DNA from: Apoderus coryli
Lineage: Eukaryota > Arthropoda > Insecta > Coleoptera > Attelabidae
Direction: 5' to 3'
Assembly: GCA_911728435.2 (NCBI GenBank)
Contig: OU452198.1
Coordinates: forward strand, 31,029,902-31,093,901
Length of the DNA: 64,000 nucleotides
Every line of letters begins with the position of its first letter. The first letter of the stretch is position 1. Shown here piece after piece: positions 1 through 12,659 of this stretch. The notes below the pieces were generated by a model that did no database searches, had not been told where the DNA came from, and saw only the letters and a list, made by a program, of their open reading frames with translations. The position numbers and the translations under genes were made by a program.

Positions 1-524
1 TGCTGTACGCTTCTGAAGGTGGACTTCCGTCCGGGCGACTGTTGCGACGATCGCTATGATACTGCTACCGTTGTTGTTTTATGGAAGCACTGTCCTCCAC
101 GCGACAGCCGCCTAGCGATCGTCGCAAGCCGCCCGAGCAAATATAGTCGCTGCGGTCAGCGACTATTCGTTAGTTTCGTTTGGTTTTTAATGTAGTGCGC
201 TATGTTTTCACAAGATAAAATCTTGTTCAACGCCGCAGAAGATGAGAAATTGATCGAGACAGTGGGTAAACATCCCTCCCTCTTTAATTTGCATTGTCCT
301 TTATATAAGGATCAAGTTGTAAAGGATAATGCTTGGAAGGAGGTCGCATATAGGCCACAAGTACTTTGCGCGTTAAACTCATCCCAAAAATTTCTGGAAA
401 CTACTACACAGCCGATACACGCGGGAAATGTAATCGTCGCAAACGCTGGGAGGAAAACATACCCATAGCGACTATCGCCAGCTACAGTCGTTCGGAGGGA
501 AGTCCACCTTAAGGGACACAGCGT
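1..524. mobile_element. MITE-like DNA transposon carrying a MADF-domain fragment
   Basis: The two ends are inverted copies. The stretch from 16 (aaggtggacttcc...) pairs with the complement of 498-510, and similarity appears to run outward to GCTGT at 2-6 and ACAGC at 519-523, so the left end sits at or just before the window start. Inside lie a second inverted pair (31-54 with 114-137) and a small hairpin near 145-170. The only coding content is the MADF fragment at 202-468. MADF proteins are accessory proteins of PIF/Harbinger transposons, which suggests a non-autonomous derivative of that superfamily. I do not see the expected 3-bp target duplication, so the superfamily is an inference. Confidence 0.6.
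202..468 (+). CDS. MADF-domain (Myb/SANT-like) protein fragment inside a transposon
   Basis: An 88-codon ORF whose residues 13-50 fit the start of a MADF DNA-binding domain: acidic lead-in, LIETVGKHPSLF, a following YKD, and an aromatic NAWKEVA helix. Full MADF domains are about 85 residues and the second half is not convincing here. It is therefore probably a truncated accessory gene of a PIF/Harbinger-type element rather than a host gene. It lies wholly between the inverted repeats at about 16 and 510. Whether it is expressed cannot be judged. Confidence 0.5.
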   Translation: MFSQDKILFNAAEDEKLIETVGKHPSLFNLHCPLYKDQVVKDNAWKEVAYRPQVLCALNSSQKFLETTTQPIHAGNVIVANAGRKTYP

Positions 525-2697
525 TTAAGACTGGGATTGTTGGAGCCAATAAGCAATATTGTACACTTCGATCGTTATAAACCAGGTATCTGACCTGTTC
601 TCAATTATCCTTATTTCTGTCTGAAATGGATCACAGTTAAAATCAGTCACAAAATCATCAGCAAATAGGCTATGTACTTTTCATTTGAACCCCAACGGCC
701 ATATTTCCATACATTTACACAGTGAGCTGATCGGTCTATAATTTTCCGCATTGAATTCGTTTCTCGTTTTTAAATTGACACCACCAGTTTTCCATAAAAT
801 GAAGCGAGAAAAAAATTATTTCTTTTCTCAACAAACCTGGTTGGATGCCATCCTCAAAAATTAGGTAATCCCTGTATTAAAATTATAAAATAAATTCTGT
901 TTGTTAAATAAACTGCTATTCAAATTTTTAAATGTGTTTTTATTATTTGGCTGTTTATTCAATCTAATAGAGTCTATCAGCCAGAATTTATAATATTTAT
1001 TAAAAACGCTTCTTCATAATTTCCATTATCCATTAAATGCTTTTTTCTGTTCAAATTTAAGAATTGAGGCCACTGGCGATCGGAAACCTTTCCGCGGCCA
1101 TATTGACACACCATCGCGGTCGCATGATTTTACCGATTGCTCACAGTACATAAGTGTCGTTATTTCAGTTTGCAGCGAAAATAATAACAGAAACCACTTT
1201 GTATACAGTTCTAGTTTCTACAAAAGTGGCATTTTATTAAAATATAAAAATACTACAACCTAATGGTTGTTATGTTGTAGCATTTTTAGGATTATTTTTT
1301 GGAAATCAATAGTTGTACAAAAACAAAATCTAACTAAACATCAAACATTTCTTTAATTAATTATTAAGGGTGATTTTAACAGCACATATAGAAAAATACA
1401 TAAGAATTATGATTGAAGTACATAAATTTGAGTTTTTTTTCTACGTTTTTTTCCGAAATTGGTAACATAATAACTACCTACTACAAAGGATTTTAATATA
1501 ATTTCTAATATAAAGCAAAACTTTTAAAATTTAATTAAATTCAAAATTGTAACTAAAATTACAGGCCAGGATTTACCTGCTGAAGCCAACTAGAAACATA
1601 AAGTTGACCTATTTTCAAGGAAACTCAAATTTGTGCAAAAACCCGTAATAGTTTTTGCTAAGATTACTTGGACAAGTGTCAAGTGAGAAATCCTGGCCTG
1701 GATATTACTACGCAAATTATTTAGAGGGGATAAGCTACAATATTTTTTAATAGTACAGAAAAATATCAATCTCAGTGCTATAAAAATTAAGGAAACTTGG
1801 CTCTCATTATTTACAGAAATATTTATTATAGGGTTGGGTTCCTCACCTGCCAATCATTGTCCATTTGAAGGTCTTATTTTCTAAAGGTGTTTTAGAAGAA
1901 TTAATCATCATTAGGAACGATAAAATGCCGGAAGAAAAACTAAAACCTTGCCAATTAAATTTAAAATTTGGTGAATAGTAGGTGAAGAAACCGTCCCAAA
2001 TTAATGATTTTAGGAATTACCCAAACCTATTTTTTGTCTTTATTTAAGTTAAAAGTTTGACTAATTTTTTTGTAAAATAGTAAAAACTTATAAAACAAAA
2101 AACTTGTGCGTATTTTTTATCTAACGCATGATATGGAAGGCTAAAAGAAGTTTTGTAAAAATGTGATTAATAGAGTGAGCAAAACCTTTAATGCAATTTA
2201 CCACTTTCTTACGCCTCGACTGGTGTGTGTCGAGCTTTCTGAAAATCCTTTGCTAAAATCGAAAAACATTTGACATTATTAGTCCTCGTTAATTAAAACC
2301 TCTTACAAGTTTTACTAGTGTTCTCATGCGCATGTTTGACACCTGCTGCCGAAGAGAGAAAATCTTTCCAATCAGTTAAATCAAATTAATCACTATTTGT
2401 GGCAGTTTTCAAGGTTTACAGCAGAGAATTCTATCCTCCATACATAAACGTTGTTCCAGTGTAATTGCCGCTTATCCCGTCATATAAACTCCGCTTAAAA
2501 TAATATTTTTAAGTTGACCTTGTTTGGAAAGTGAAGCCCATCCCCATCATCAAATAAAATAAGTTGACGAGTAGGTCTACTAGTTTTAGCTCGAAATATC
2601 CTCGACGCATGTTCGACAGGACAAATTTGACTTACATTTTCTGATTCACATAAATAAAAGACAGACGTCTAAGATAATCTAGTCGAATTCTATGTAT
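525..2697. other. Non-coding AT-rich stretch
   Basis: I see no supported gene here. The minus-strand open frame at 1590-1853 has no recognisable protein similarity and lies in AT-rich DNA. No clear inverted-repeat element was found. Confidence 0.5.
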
Positions 2698-3328
2698 GGT
2701 CTACACATCAACGTTGCCAAGACCAAGGTAGTTGTATTCGTCAAGGTACCAAGCCGGGCGATCCTTCAAATTAACAACCAGGTCGTTGGAGCAAGTGCCG
2801 TCCATTAAATATCTTGGAGCCCTCGTCAACTAGAACACTGACCCTAAAATGGAAATTAGATCAAGAATAGAACAGGTCAGAAGGCCATGCAGCCCCATAA
2901 AGAACCTCTTCACGAGTAGAGACCTAAACCTACAGCTACGCATACGCGTATTGCGTTGCTATATCTTCCCAGTGCTACTCTATGGCTCCGAGAGCTGGAC
3001 ACTCTAATGGAGAGCCGCATTTGAGCTGTACTTGTATCGCCATATACTGCGTATATCCTGGGTAGACAGGATAACCAACGAGAAAGTACGGAGGAGAATA
3101 GGTAAAGATAAAGAGCTGCTGACAACAATCAAAGAACGAAAGATCCAATACATCGGGCATGTTATGAGGGGGGAGCGGTACAAGCTCCTCCGACTAGTCA
3201 TTGAAGGAAAGATCGAAGGCAAACGATCTGTGGGCAGACGGCAGAACTCATGGCTAAAGGATCTGCGTCGATGGTTCGGACGGACATCTATAGAGATTTT
3301 CAGAGGTGCGTTTCACGCACTATTATAG
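2698..3328 (+). pseudogene. 3' end of a non-LTR retrotransposon (endonuclease-reverse transcriptase), decayed
   Basis: Conceptual translation gives the C-terminal part of the endonuclease-reverse transcriptase type common in insect genomes. It reads GLHIN...KTK, then (after a frameshift near 2790) IKYLGALVN, LLYGSESWTL, RHILRISWVDRITNE, IQYIGHVMR and SWLKDLRRWFG. In-frame stops at 2831-2833 and 3005-3007, together with the frameshift, show that it is dead. The polymerase core is missing, as expected for a 5'-truncated copy. The GGACCCAACCCAACCTTCGT stretch after the stop looks like the element's own 3' UTR. It is probably RTE-like, but the clade is uncertain. Confidence 0.8.
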
Positions 3329-3339
3329 TCAGTTGGACC

Positions 3340-4136
3340 CAACCCAACCTTCGTGGGAAGACGGCGTCTTAAGAAGTAGAGTGGAATTCCCAGTAATTTG
3401 AACAGATTCTCGAATTTAACGAATATTGTATTCATTTCAAGAACAAATATCATTCTACTCCACTTAAATATGGGACTACTTCTCTAAAATTAATAACTAT
3501 TATAATACCATCCATATCAAAACGCTTTTATAAAAATTTCGAGAAGACAAAAAAAAAACTATCTACAAAATAAAGAAAAAAAACACAAAATTATAATAAC
3601 AAAATAAATTTATTCGAAAAAAAAAAATATATCATCAAATAGTGATAATATGCATATTATGTACTTATCATTAAATTAAAAAAAATCTATATTAGCGAAA
3701 AATCTATCCACCAGGGACCGCAAAAAATGTACATATTATTCTAGTCAATATTTTGACGGGCCCACAAATAAGGATTGTAATTTATTTTTTTAAATTTATT
3801 AATAACATATTAATAATAATTAAGTAATAACCCCTATTTATTTATATCATTAATGTTGTCACATATCTAGTGTTTATAAATTTTTATTAATATTTATTTA
3901 TTCCAATTTGTACAAAAATAAATGTGAAATAAAATAGAGAAGGTTCATAAACAAATTCGTCTATATGTGTTTAGAGGAGGTTATTGTTAAAAACAAACAT
4001 TGTAAGTCAAGATTTTTAAGGGTTTAGTTAGGTAATTTTTATTATTTTTTCTGTTTTTAGTCTCAAATTATGTTTACTGTTTTGAATATGTGGCAATAGT
4101 GGGTGGGGGTCGGGAAGGGGGGAAGTCCTCCATCAT
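3340..4136 (-). other. AT-rich region, probable DYNLL 3' UTR and downstream flank
   Basis: This stretch directly follows the LC8 stop codon on the minus strand and holds several minus-strand AATAAA-type signals (TTTATT near 3607 and 3893-3900). No other gene is seen. The exact poly(A) site cannot be chosen from sequence alone. Confidence 0.4.
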
Positions 4137-4166
4137 TTATCCACTCTTAAACAACAATATCGCCAC
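4137..4166 (-). CDS. DYNLL1: DYNLL terminal coding exon (nine residues plus stop)
   Basis: Thirty coding nucleotides follow a good acceptor (ttttccttacag) and read [13 protein letters not shown], the invariant LC8 C-terminus that forms the last beta strand. It is too short to be found as an open frame. It was recognised because exon 2 ends at ...FYLGQ followed by gttagt, which leaves exactly this peptide missing. Confidence 0.95.
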   Translation of the reverse strand: MAILLFKSG

Positions 4167-7100
4167 CTGTAAGGAAAAATATTATATTTAGTATTAATGC
4201 GAGGTTTTTTCGTATTTTCAATTTTCTAAAAGGTGGTCACATTAATTCTGTGCCACAGATCGCATCGGGACGATTTAAAAGAATTTCTTATTCTTATTTG
4301 AACAAAACAAAAGTTCAGAAAGCAGTTGTAAAATGACCAGGTACTTAATTCCAGGGATGTATCGTAGATTAAATCTACTTTACGTGGTTTGTTTGTCTAC
4401 GCGATATCTACGTATTGCTTACACCCGCTTTCTTCCATACAGAATATGTGAAGTAGAGAAAATTTAAATGTTTAAAATTTTCTGGATTTGATTAAGCACA
4501 TCTGCAGTTTGTTTAACTTTAATTTACAAAAAAACAACAGAGGGCTCGTGATTCGAACACACTACATGCCGGGACAGCCTGCTCAAGTCCAAGGGGTCTA
4601 TTCTCGAGTACAATAGAAGGGATTGTTCACTTCAAGAGAAACGATGGTTCACATTCTATGATTGTTCTCTTGAGAACTTGCTGTTATATTCTCGAAACGA
4701 AGTTGATCGTGTAATATTCTACGTACTGTTTTTAGCTACAATAGTTGTTGTTGTTATGACAAAATTGTTAAATTTATTATTATTTTTATTATTATTATTA
4801 ATAAATAAACATTTTTTTGTTCATTTTATTATTTGAATTTATGTCCCAGTGGTAATAGTATTAGTAATTTTAATTGCTTATAATAAAAATGGAAACCATA
4901 GTCACTGTGACGGTGTAGATAAGAAAAGAAAAGCACCGGCAAACAACGTGCAAAAAACTATCTTAGTTGAATTTCGACAAAATCATATAGCAATGTTAGC
5001 ATAAATAATTCAAAATTACAAACATATCCCCCCAAATATTGTCATCAACGCATGCTTCTCTCACTCTGGACCCAGAGAAAGCGTTTTTCTAATAGTTGAT
5101 AGAAGTGAATATTTCAAGAAAAGCTAATTGCGTTGGTCACTCGAAATACGTTCTCATGAAATTATCTTTCTCTTAAATCGAGAATAGACCCCAAGCACGT
5201 TTAGCCACTACACCGCCTGCCTTCCTCTCTTTTATCTATTTTAAAGATATATTTATATAAACAGAAAATAGATGGCCAATGGTTTCTGTTTTCGACAATG
5301 AAGAATATTGAAGATTGAACCCAATAAAAGGTTGATGCTGTGAGCAAGCTCATCAAGGAACATGTGACACATTGGGATTTCCTCAATTCAAAATATTTTG
5401 CATGAATAATTGAATCGTATGTTTGACTGTTTCAGGGTGACAAAAGGCATCCGTGGTCGAAGTGTCTCCAAGAAGTTGGTTCTAACATGTCTCATAGGCA
5501 GATCATGTAGCAACAATCCCACTGCACGTCAAGAATCTGTTAAAGCTGATTGTAATACAGCCATTTGTTTCCTGGAAGCCAATGCATGTTCTCACACAGC
5601 TCACAAGACAATTGAACTTTTAAATGAAAAATGGACTGCGTGGTCAAAGGTTTCAGTAATCGAGCTGGCATCATAGTTTGACCGTACACATCTTTTAAAC
5701 AATCATACAAATTTGTGGCCGAAATTTTCCGGGGTGAGAAAACTATTGACGGAATGTTCAAAAATACCGCTATTAGTTACCATCCAACAAACAAGTCTTT
5801 ACATTTGAAGCGATACAGGACACAACCAGCACTTTAATTTATCAACCTACTTTTGATTGAAGTATGAAAATATGGTTCTTTAAATGTCTGATAACTTCTA
5901 AACAAAAACGAATCGGACACATGTTCCACCCATCTGTCAAAGTTTGTCATAGACCTTGTAGAACAGTAGCTAGAATGTAAAGTATGCAACTAACCTGTCC
6001 CAAATAGAAGTAGATAAAATGGCGCGTCTCGTGCGTTACATAGGAACCAAAATTTCTTCCTACAATACAGTGCCATGTGGGGTTGTATTTTTTGTCAAAT
6101 TCTTTTTTAATGTAGGCGGCAATATCCTGCAAGTAAAAAATACAAATTAATATTACACTTCTCTTAAATACAGATTAAACCAAAGACCAGCTACACAACT
6201 AGTTTAAAGGAAGATTTAAAATACAAGTTAATGAAACTGAATTTCCTATCGAGATTGATAAGAATCTGGTAGTAATTTGGACAATCAACATAGATTTTGG
6301 TACAAAGTCAAAAAAAACTGTTACAAATATTGCATTTGTCACATGTGAGATTGTGATTCAGCCCCAAACTCATTTTAACTATTTATTTATTTACGGACCT
6401 TTTCTACCCTAGTTAATACAAAAATCGCATTCATTTAGTACAGGTACTGTACGAGGTCTTCCCATAATGCACCAACATCATCATTGTGCAGAGTTTTTGG
6501 AATGACACAAAATTCCGCTGATAGAACATCGGTTCGACGACATAGCAAATGCGACGAGTGCCCTGAAGGTAATTCCGAAAACTGACTTTGAAAACTGCTT
6601 CAAATGAGGATTACTTTGAATGCCGTGAACCAGATGACTAAAATTAATACCTGAACGGACTTATGAACACGAGGGTAGTTTTCTCTTACTCTTTGAGTCA
6701 TTGTTGTAAATGTTATTGATTTACGAATGTAATTATAAAAATAACTTTATTTAATTAATAACCATATGAAATATTATGACAAAAGTGTTCATTATTCTTC
6801 ATGAAATCGACTATAATAATCATGTTTATCAGCATATCCTTAAATTCAATAAACAAATAATTTAGTATATAATGTACTAAAAATTTTACTACGCTGACAT
6901 TTAAATTTGTATTATATTTTACAATAATACTTATTGAATATTTGTTTTTACTGTCATTTAAAACGAAATAAACTCATTGCGTGTTGGCAAAAACTACTAC
7001 AGAAAGCCGTTAAAGACAAAAGTGGATCCATCAATCACAAATTATAATAATACGCTAATGTCACGATACTCCGCATCAGCTTTTGCCAATATGCATAGAA

Positions 7101-9349
7101 CTCGAATATAATAATAATTGTCTACTACCAACCTCAAAAACAGAAAGAAATAAGACGTATTTGGGCCTATGATCGACGATTTCTGCAAACCAACTACTTC
7201 ACTCGTCGACAAGACAGGATCAGGCAAATTATCTTTTACTACGGATACATATACAAAAAGCAGCAATACGTATTTCATTTCTTTAAACGGTAATTTGATT
7301 AACAATGAATGGTTTCAATACCCAAAATATTTTGGCCATTACACACCAAAGGAAAAGTTACAAAATGTATTCCAAAAAGCCAAGTATTTCTAGTAAATGC
7401 AGAAAATATCGCTCTAATGAATGAATGAAAAAGGAATTCAATTTTAATGTAAACTGCTTGTTCTCGAAATATTGCAGGCAAGATTTAGGAGTCAAATATT
7501 TAAAAAAGTAATTGTGGCTGATTAAAAGAAACTGCTGTTTCTACCGCAGAAGTACGCAGGCGTCTAACACGACAGCTATGTGGCTGTATATAAATAAGTC
7601 TGAATTCCCGGTTTACATTCCAAAACGGAAGTTGATAATCTGAATCGATCTGTCGACTAGCATAAAGTAGACTTCTAGACACTGAAACAGAGTATCTGGC
7701 ACTATTTTAAAGTAATTTGTGTATATCCATTAGATTATTTTAAATATTATGGCCATTGTAGTTAATAAAAATATCTACAATATAAATCTGCATGAGAGAG
7801 CTAAATTCACATAAATTTGACATATTTTTAGGGTCTCGAGTTGTTTTGTTTAGGACAGATATTTACAAAAGATGATGGAAACAGACTGCTGCATTTTCCT
7901 GTCCCAAAAGCTTCTCCTGAACAGAATAGCAGCAATTCCAGAAAACTAGGCACGGAAATATAGTTTCTCTTCTGTATAAATGCCCTGAAACTACACGCAA
8001 TTCAAACAACATCACCTCTATCAGCTAATTTACAAAGAAACCCGAAATTAGGATGTCAAGTGTTATGACGCCTTCCGATGATGTATCAAGCACTATCAGT
8101 CAAACCCAAGAAGACTAAGTTCTCCCGAAAGAGAAGATGGGAACCGTTATTCATGCCGGTTCTCTTCAATACAGAACAGAGTTTATGATATCACCTGATC
8201 ACAAAGTACTATGGAATATACACCTAAAACATACCATTGAAAATAGCATATTTATGAGCAGGGCTGCAAGACAGTGGGTAAAACCTAGAGATTGAAATCT
8301 AGGATTGCTACGATTACCTATAGAACTGCAGTTGATCGCCTACAGGCCACAGAGGACATCAATGCCGCAATATCAGTTCTGAAATGTTCAGTCATTTCTA
8401 ATGAATGACCTGATTGAAAGGGTATCGACCCAGCGAATGCAACAAAAAAAGAAGAAGGTTGCTAAAATGGCTGTCAATTACACTATCATAGACTATTGCT
8501 CGGTAATCAAACCTCCTGCAACCCTGATAAGAAATATGAAGGATATCACCCTGTCAGTGGTGGGATGAGACAAAAAGCAAAAGACAAGCAAGATTTTCTG
8601 AGCTATCCGAACGGGTTGGCTGAAAAATTATATTCGACAATACCAGAAGTTCATCGTGCGAATTCTGACGGGACACTGCCAATTAAGAAAGCTCACCCAG
8701 CAAAATAATGGATTTCATTAAGAAGATTGAGCTGCTGGGTGAAATATTAAGTATGAGCCACAATAGAACCCCAGTGGTCACATTGGAGGGTCCGTTGCAC
8801 TCATTTTGAAGCTACCAACCTATTAAATACCGAACAAATAATCTAATTTATTATAAATATTAAAGTTTTTTCAATTCATGGCCATAGAGGCCGAGATATT
8901 TTATAATAATTGTTTGAAATTATATTTTGGCATCCTCCAAAAGGTCAATGAAACAAACCTCAAGTCAAAGAGTTCAATTTTCGATCAAATTTTTTATTGT
9001 ATGTAATCGATCACGCTATTAACAGAGAAACATAAATTAGGCACATCTGCACCGCTCTAACTCACTCATTCAAAAGTAGGTACAACAATAATGTTCAAAA
9101 AATGACAATAATGACTCTTAGAACCAAGTCGCTATTCTCATGGTTAGCTACTATGCGACAGACAGAACTGTAATTTAGCACACATACCATTTTAGTCAGA
9201 ATACCTATAAAACATCTAAAATATCAATTTTAATTACTCACTTTTTCAATATTATATTTCTCAATGGCTTGTGTTGCACAGTCAACTGCATCTTGTTGCA
9301 TATCTTCAGACATATCGGCATTTTTGATAACAGCTTTTCGGTCAGTCAT
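4137..9349 (-). CDS. DYNLL1: Dynein light chain LC8 (DYNLL / cut up), 3 coding exons
   Basis: LC8 is a dimeric hub subunit of cytoplasmic dynein that also binds many short TQT-type partner motifs. Coding exons on the minus strand are 9349-9242 (36 codons, [15 protein letters not shown]...NIEK), 6126-5995 (44 codons, [13 protein letters not shown]...YFYLGQ) and 4166-4137 (VAILLFKSG plus stop). All junctions are GT-AG and phase 0, giving 89 residues, exactly the family length. The key strand [19 protein letters not shown] is intact. The sequence is nearly identical to fly ctp, as expected for one of the most conserved animal proteins. A splice acceptor at 9390 places a 40-nt 5' UTR segment (9389-9350) in the first coding exon, so at least one non-coding exon lies upstream. 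Identification is very secure. Confidence 0.96.
4593..5192. mobile_element. 600-bp MITE with 15-bp terminal inverted repeats
   Basis: The ends GGGGTCTATTCTCGA (4593-4607) and TCGAGAATAGACCCC (5178-5192) are perfect inverted copies, with looser similarity further inward (aagagaaa tracts). It lies in the last intron of the DYNLL gene and has no coding capacity. The flanks offer only AA on each side as a possible duplication, so I do not assign a superfamily. Confidence 0.65.
6480..6640 (+). pseudogene. C-terminal fragment of a mariner-like transposase
   Basis: The plus strand translates as [24 protein letters not shown] with stops just after. This matches the tail of insect mariner-like transposases (RFDDIE-type helix, then LKAIP...FxxCF). 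Nothing upstream of it is in frame. It lies in the DYNLL intron between exons 1 and 2. The remainder of this 3.1-kb intron (6641-9241) holds no supported gene. Confidence 0.5.
8190..8335 (+). pseudogene. Possible non-LTR retrotransposon scrap
   Basis: Broken translation gives [13 protein letters not shown] followed by [11 protein letters not shown], which resembles the connecting region after the polymerase in Jockey-type ORF2 proteins. The similarity is short and interrupted, so this is only a suggestion. Confidence 0.25.
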
Positions 9350-9389
9350 TTTGGTAGTGGAAGTTGCTTGTTCTTGATTCGAGTTAGAC

Positions 9390-11848
9390 CTGTTACAAAA
9401 CAATTCATCAACATTGTTAATATTACCTGTCTTGCCCACACACCTCTTGTTTAAAAGGGTACTTTATAAATATAGTTAGTTAACTAAACTTTTTTCTGTA
9501 GCAGCTCAAGTATTTAATTCGAACCTTTGCATGGGCCACTAATTCACCCATAACAAAAATCGTATACTTATGAAAAATAGCTGGTACACATCTACCCCAA
9601 CAAGGATTAAGGAATTATGTTTTATCAATATCATATTGAAGAATCTCTAAAGCAAAATTATGCATGCGATATTTATAAATACCATTGAAAAATTGATTAA
9701 GCTGTCTTCTATGAGGCAAAGAAAACACGAGATGTAATTTGTTATAACAGGCGCGACATAAAACGTTTAAAATGCATTAATGTTCAGTACTTACGTGAAA
9801 TTTAAGAATTTATTCACAAAAGCGGATTAAAAAAACGTTAATTTTGTGACTTTTTGACGACTTTTAATTTATTTGTTGAAAATAACGATATTCAACTATT
9901 TCGGTGTCTTCCAAAAAATCACACAAATCAACTATTACTGATGTTCTACAGAATGATCAAATTTTATTGGTGAAAACTAGAGGTTTCTGGCAGAGATCTC
10001 TGGCAAATGGTTGTCATTGGTCAATAATGTACGTCAGTGGCGCAACTATAGATAGGTTAAAATTAATTCACGATGCGGTTACAATAAAATACATGCCGAT
10101 GGCCGATGTCGAATAATGTAATGCAGCTACAACGAGACATGCGAATAAAATTAGCCACTATAATATCATTTATTACGGAAAGATAAATTATTTTTTACCA
10201 ATGAATGCTTAAATTTATGTTGTCGGAAAAAGTAGCTTTGACAGTAGTGCTGGACATTCAATTATGGAACACCTCTCTCGTGCGCTAAAAGCAATATTAA
10301 AAAAAACTGCGGTGGATACCGATTAATAATAATCATTAATTAAACTTATTTAAATTCTACTGGCTTATAATAATTACTTGATACTAAACGAATAATGTTC
10401 AATATAATAATTAAACAACACGTCCTACTTATTTTCCCAGTGAAATAAGAAAGATATCATGCAAATATAATATGTAAACTTTAAGTAATGTACCTAATTA
10501 ATAAAAATATAGTTTTTTAATTAGTCTTACCTTCGCTTAAAAGCGCTGTTATTCGGCTAAAATGCACCCAATCCAAAAATGATGTTAACCGCAATTATGT
10601 CTCAAAACAAATAGGAAATAGGTATTAGTTGTTTCCAAACAGCAAAAATACTCAATGAGAACAATAATGGCCTTAGATTTTCCGTGAAAAATCAATGAAA
10701 ATTTGAGCGCAAACTCTTGATAATAGAGAAAACCACCAACGCGCGCCTCTACTTATGCAAGTCTTGTTTAAAATTTTAAAACCAGTGGCGTAGCAAATTT
10801 GTTATCAACCCTTATGAATGTAAACAATATAAGCAACTGTCAACATTGCAGAATAACAACCTCAGAGCATAGATAGAGTTAGAGGAAAGAAGAATGGTGT
10901 CCGTTAAACTTAAAGGCCGGTTTACATTATGATTAGTAGCAAAGGTAGGTGCGTAGATCTAGTTGTTGAGTTTCTAAATCTGTGGATAATATGTCAAACA
11001 CCGGGTAGAGTTAATTATTTTTCGATGCAAAATCATTTAACTATGGAGCCCAGATAACGATTAACTGGGCTAGTATTGTGAAATTTTAGTGAAGCTACAT
11101 AGCAAACATTTTATACATTTATTCTAATTTTACTCACCAACTTAGTTTAAAAATAAAGGTAGGTTTAGTATAGATACATATTATACCTATTCTATTATGA
11201 GGAATTATTAATGCTTAATATAGGAAATAACAAATAACACAATAAACTTCAAGGATTTACCGGTTATATTATTTGTAGTGACAATTTTGCGTATAAAATC
11301 TTTCAGCAAATATTTAAATAAATACCTACCTAAGTAAATATTTCGTTTGGTAGTGAATGTAAATTAGGTATTATGCTTTATACTTAATTATTCTAAAATC
11401 TCATTCAAAAATAATAAATTGGTTACAGTTTCATGCGAAAAATGATTGAATTCAATCAACGGTTTATGCCCATTGTACAATACTTAAAGGTAGCGGGTTA
11501 GCGTATATATTATAATAGAGAACTATATCGCTCAAGTGAGAAGTAAAACAGGTGGAATATAGGGCGCGGCCATTTTGATGTTCCACTACAGGGGAGTCTT
11601 AAGAAGTACTTAATGAGCTTACTTTGGAAAAGTTATAATAATAATATAATTGGTATCAAACGGTATTGTATAATATCACCTATTTATAATATAATAACAC
11701 AGCTTATTGTGATAATAATATAAAATAAAAGAATTATATTATATGGATGTAACGTGCTATCTGGTATATAAATGTCAAGTTTTAGGTGGGAAAACCTGTT
11801 ATGTTGCCACATTTACGATATAAAATAGTATATTGTGCAACGAACATT
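9390..11848. other. Upstream region of DYNLL; possible non-coding 5' exon near 10531
   Basis: No protein-coding gene is supported. On the minus strand, GCGAAG followed by gtaaga at 10531/10530 is a plausible donor for the DYNLL 5' UTR exon implied by the acceptor at 9390. No transcript evidence is available, so the exon is a guess. The remainder is AT-rich and contains no element I recognise. Confidence 0.3.
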
Positions 11849-12383
11849 AAATGACATATATTTCCTACGAGTATGATCGTTTGCAGCATGAGCCGCAGGC
11901 GAGTGGTGCAAATCATACGAGTAGGAAATGGTCATTTCATGTGAGTTTCACACTATACTTTTTCTACGACTGTTTTAATGCTTTTGAATAAATTAAACAT
12001 AATTTTTAGGAAAATATTTCGACACTTACCCCTGTTAATGTATAAGCCTAAATACGATAAATTAAACTATATTCACTATCACTGTTTATGTGTTTTGAAA
12101 TTAGCGAAATACTTAATTATAATTATTATTAAGTATAAATACCAAAACTGCCAATTTGGTGTTTGTATTTTCGGCGTTTTTATGCTGATTTTTCATGCCC
12201 GCCGCTACTTTTGTCAATAACCTGGAAATTTTATCCGTGCGTAATATTTCCCACTAGTTGCTAGGCAATTAATGGGAAATATTATTAGGCACGGGTAAAT
12301 CAAAAACAGCATTACAATGTACTACATTTTCAAATCATGATTGAACATATAATAGAGGCATTTAAAGACAGTCGTAGAAAAAA
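11849..12383. repeat. Compound foldback element (MITE-like)
   Basis: Several inverted repeats are stacked here. The arms 11849-11877 and 11911-11936 share a perfect 18-bp core (atttcctacgagtatgat). An outer pair TTTTTCTACGACTGT (11959-11973) faces its complement at about 12368-12382. A third pair surrounds 12233-12298 (taatatttccca with tgggaaatatta). No coding capacity is present. Whether this is one element or two adjacent ones is not clear. Confidence 0.55.
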
Positions 12384-12659
12384 ATTTATTGAGCATTAAA
12401 ATTACATATAATTTGGCAGTAATAAAAACAATAATTTTATCATATCATTATGGAAGCATAATGATATAGAAAAATGTTGGATTATTCTAATATTTTTGCA
12501 CCACCATATAATAATTTTATGTGATCTTTGAACATGTTATAGTATAAAAATTAAAAGGCAATGAAGCTTAGATTTGGAACTTTCCATGTCTAAGCAATGA
12601 AGTAACTTGGCAAAAAACTACATCAAAATGGCGATTTCTCGATCTCCCTTTATTCCGTT

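Noticed and set aside
5410..5761. Plus-strand 88-codon and minus-strand 73-codon frames
   Set aside because: A short piece ([14 protein letters not shown]) vaguely recalls a transposase, but no ordered motifs follow in either strand. Not supportable.
7042..7393. Overlapping frames on both strands
   Set aside because: No recognisable protein and no splice context beyond the DYNLL intron.
12100..12220. 80-codon plus-strand frame
   Set aside because: It lies within the foldback element and has AT-driven composition without similarity.
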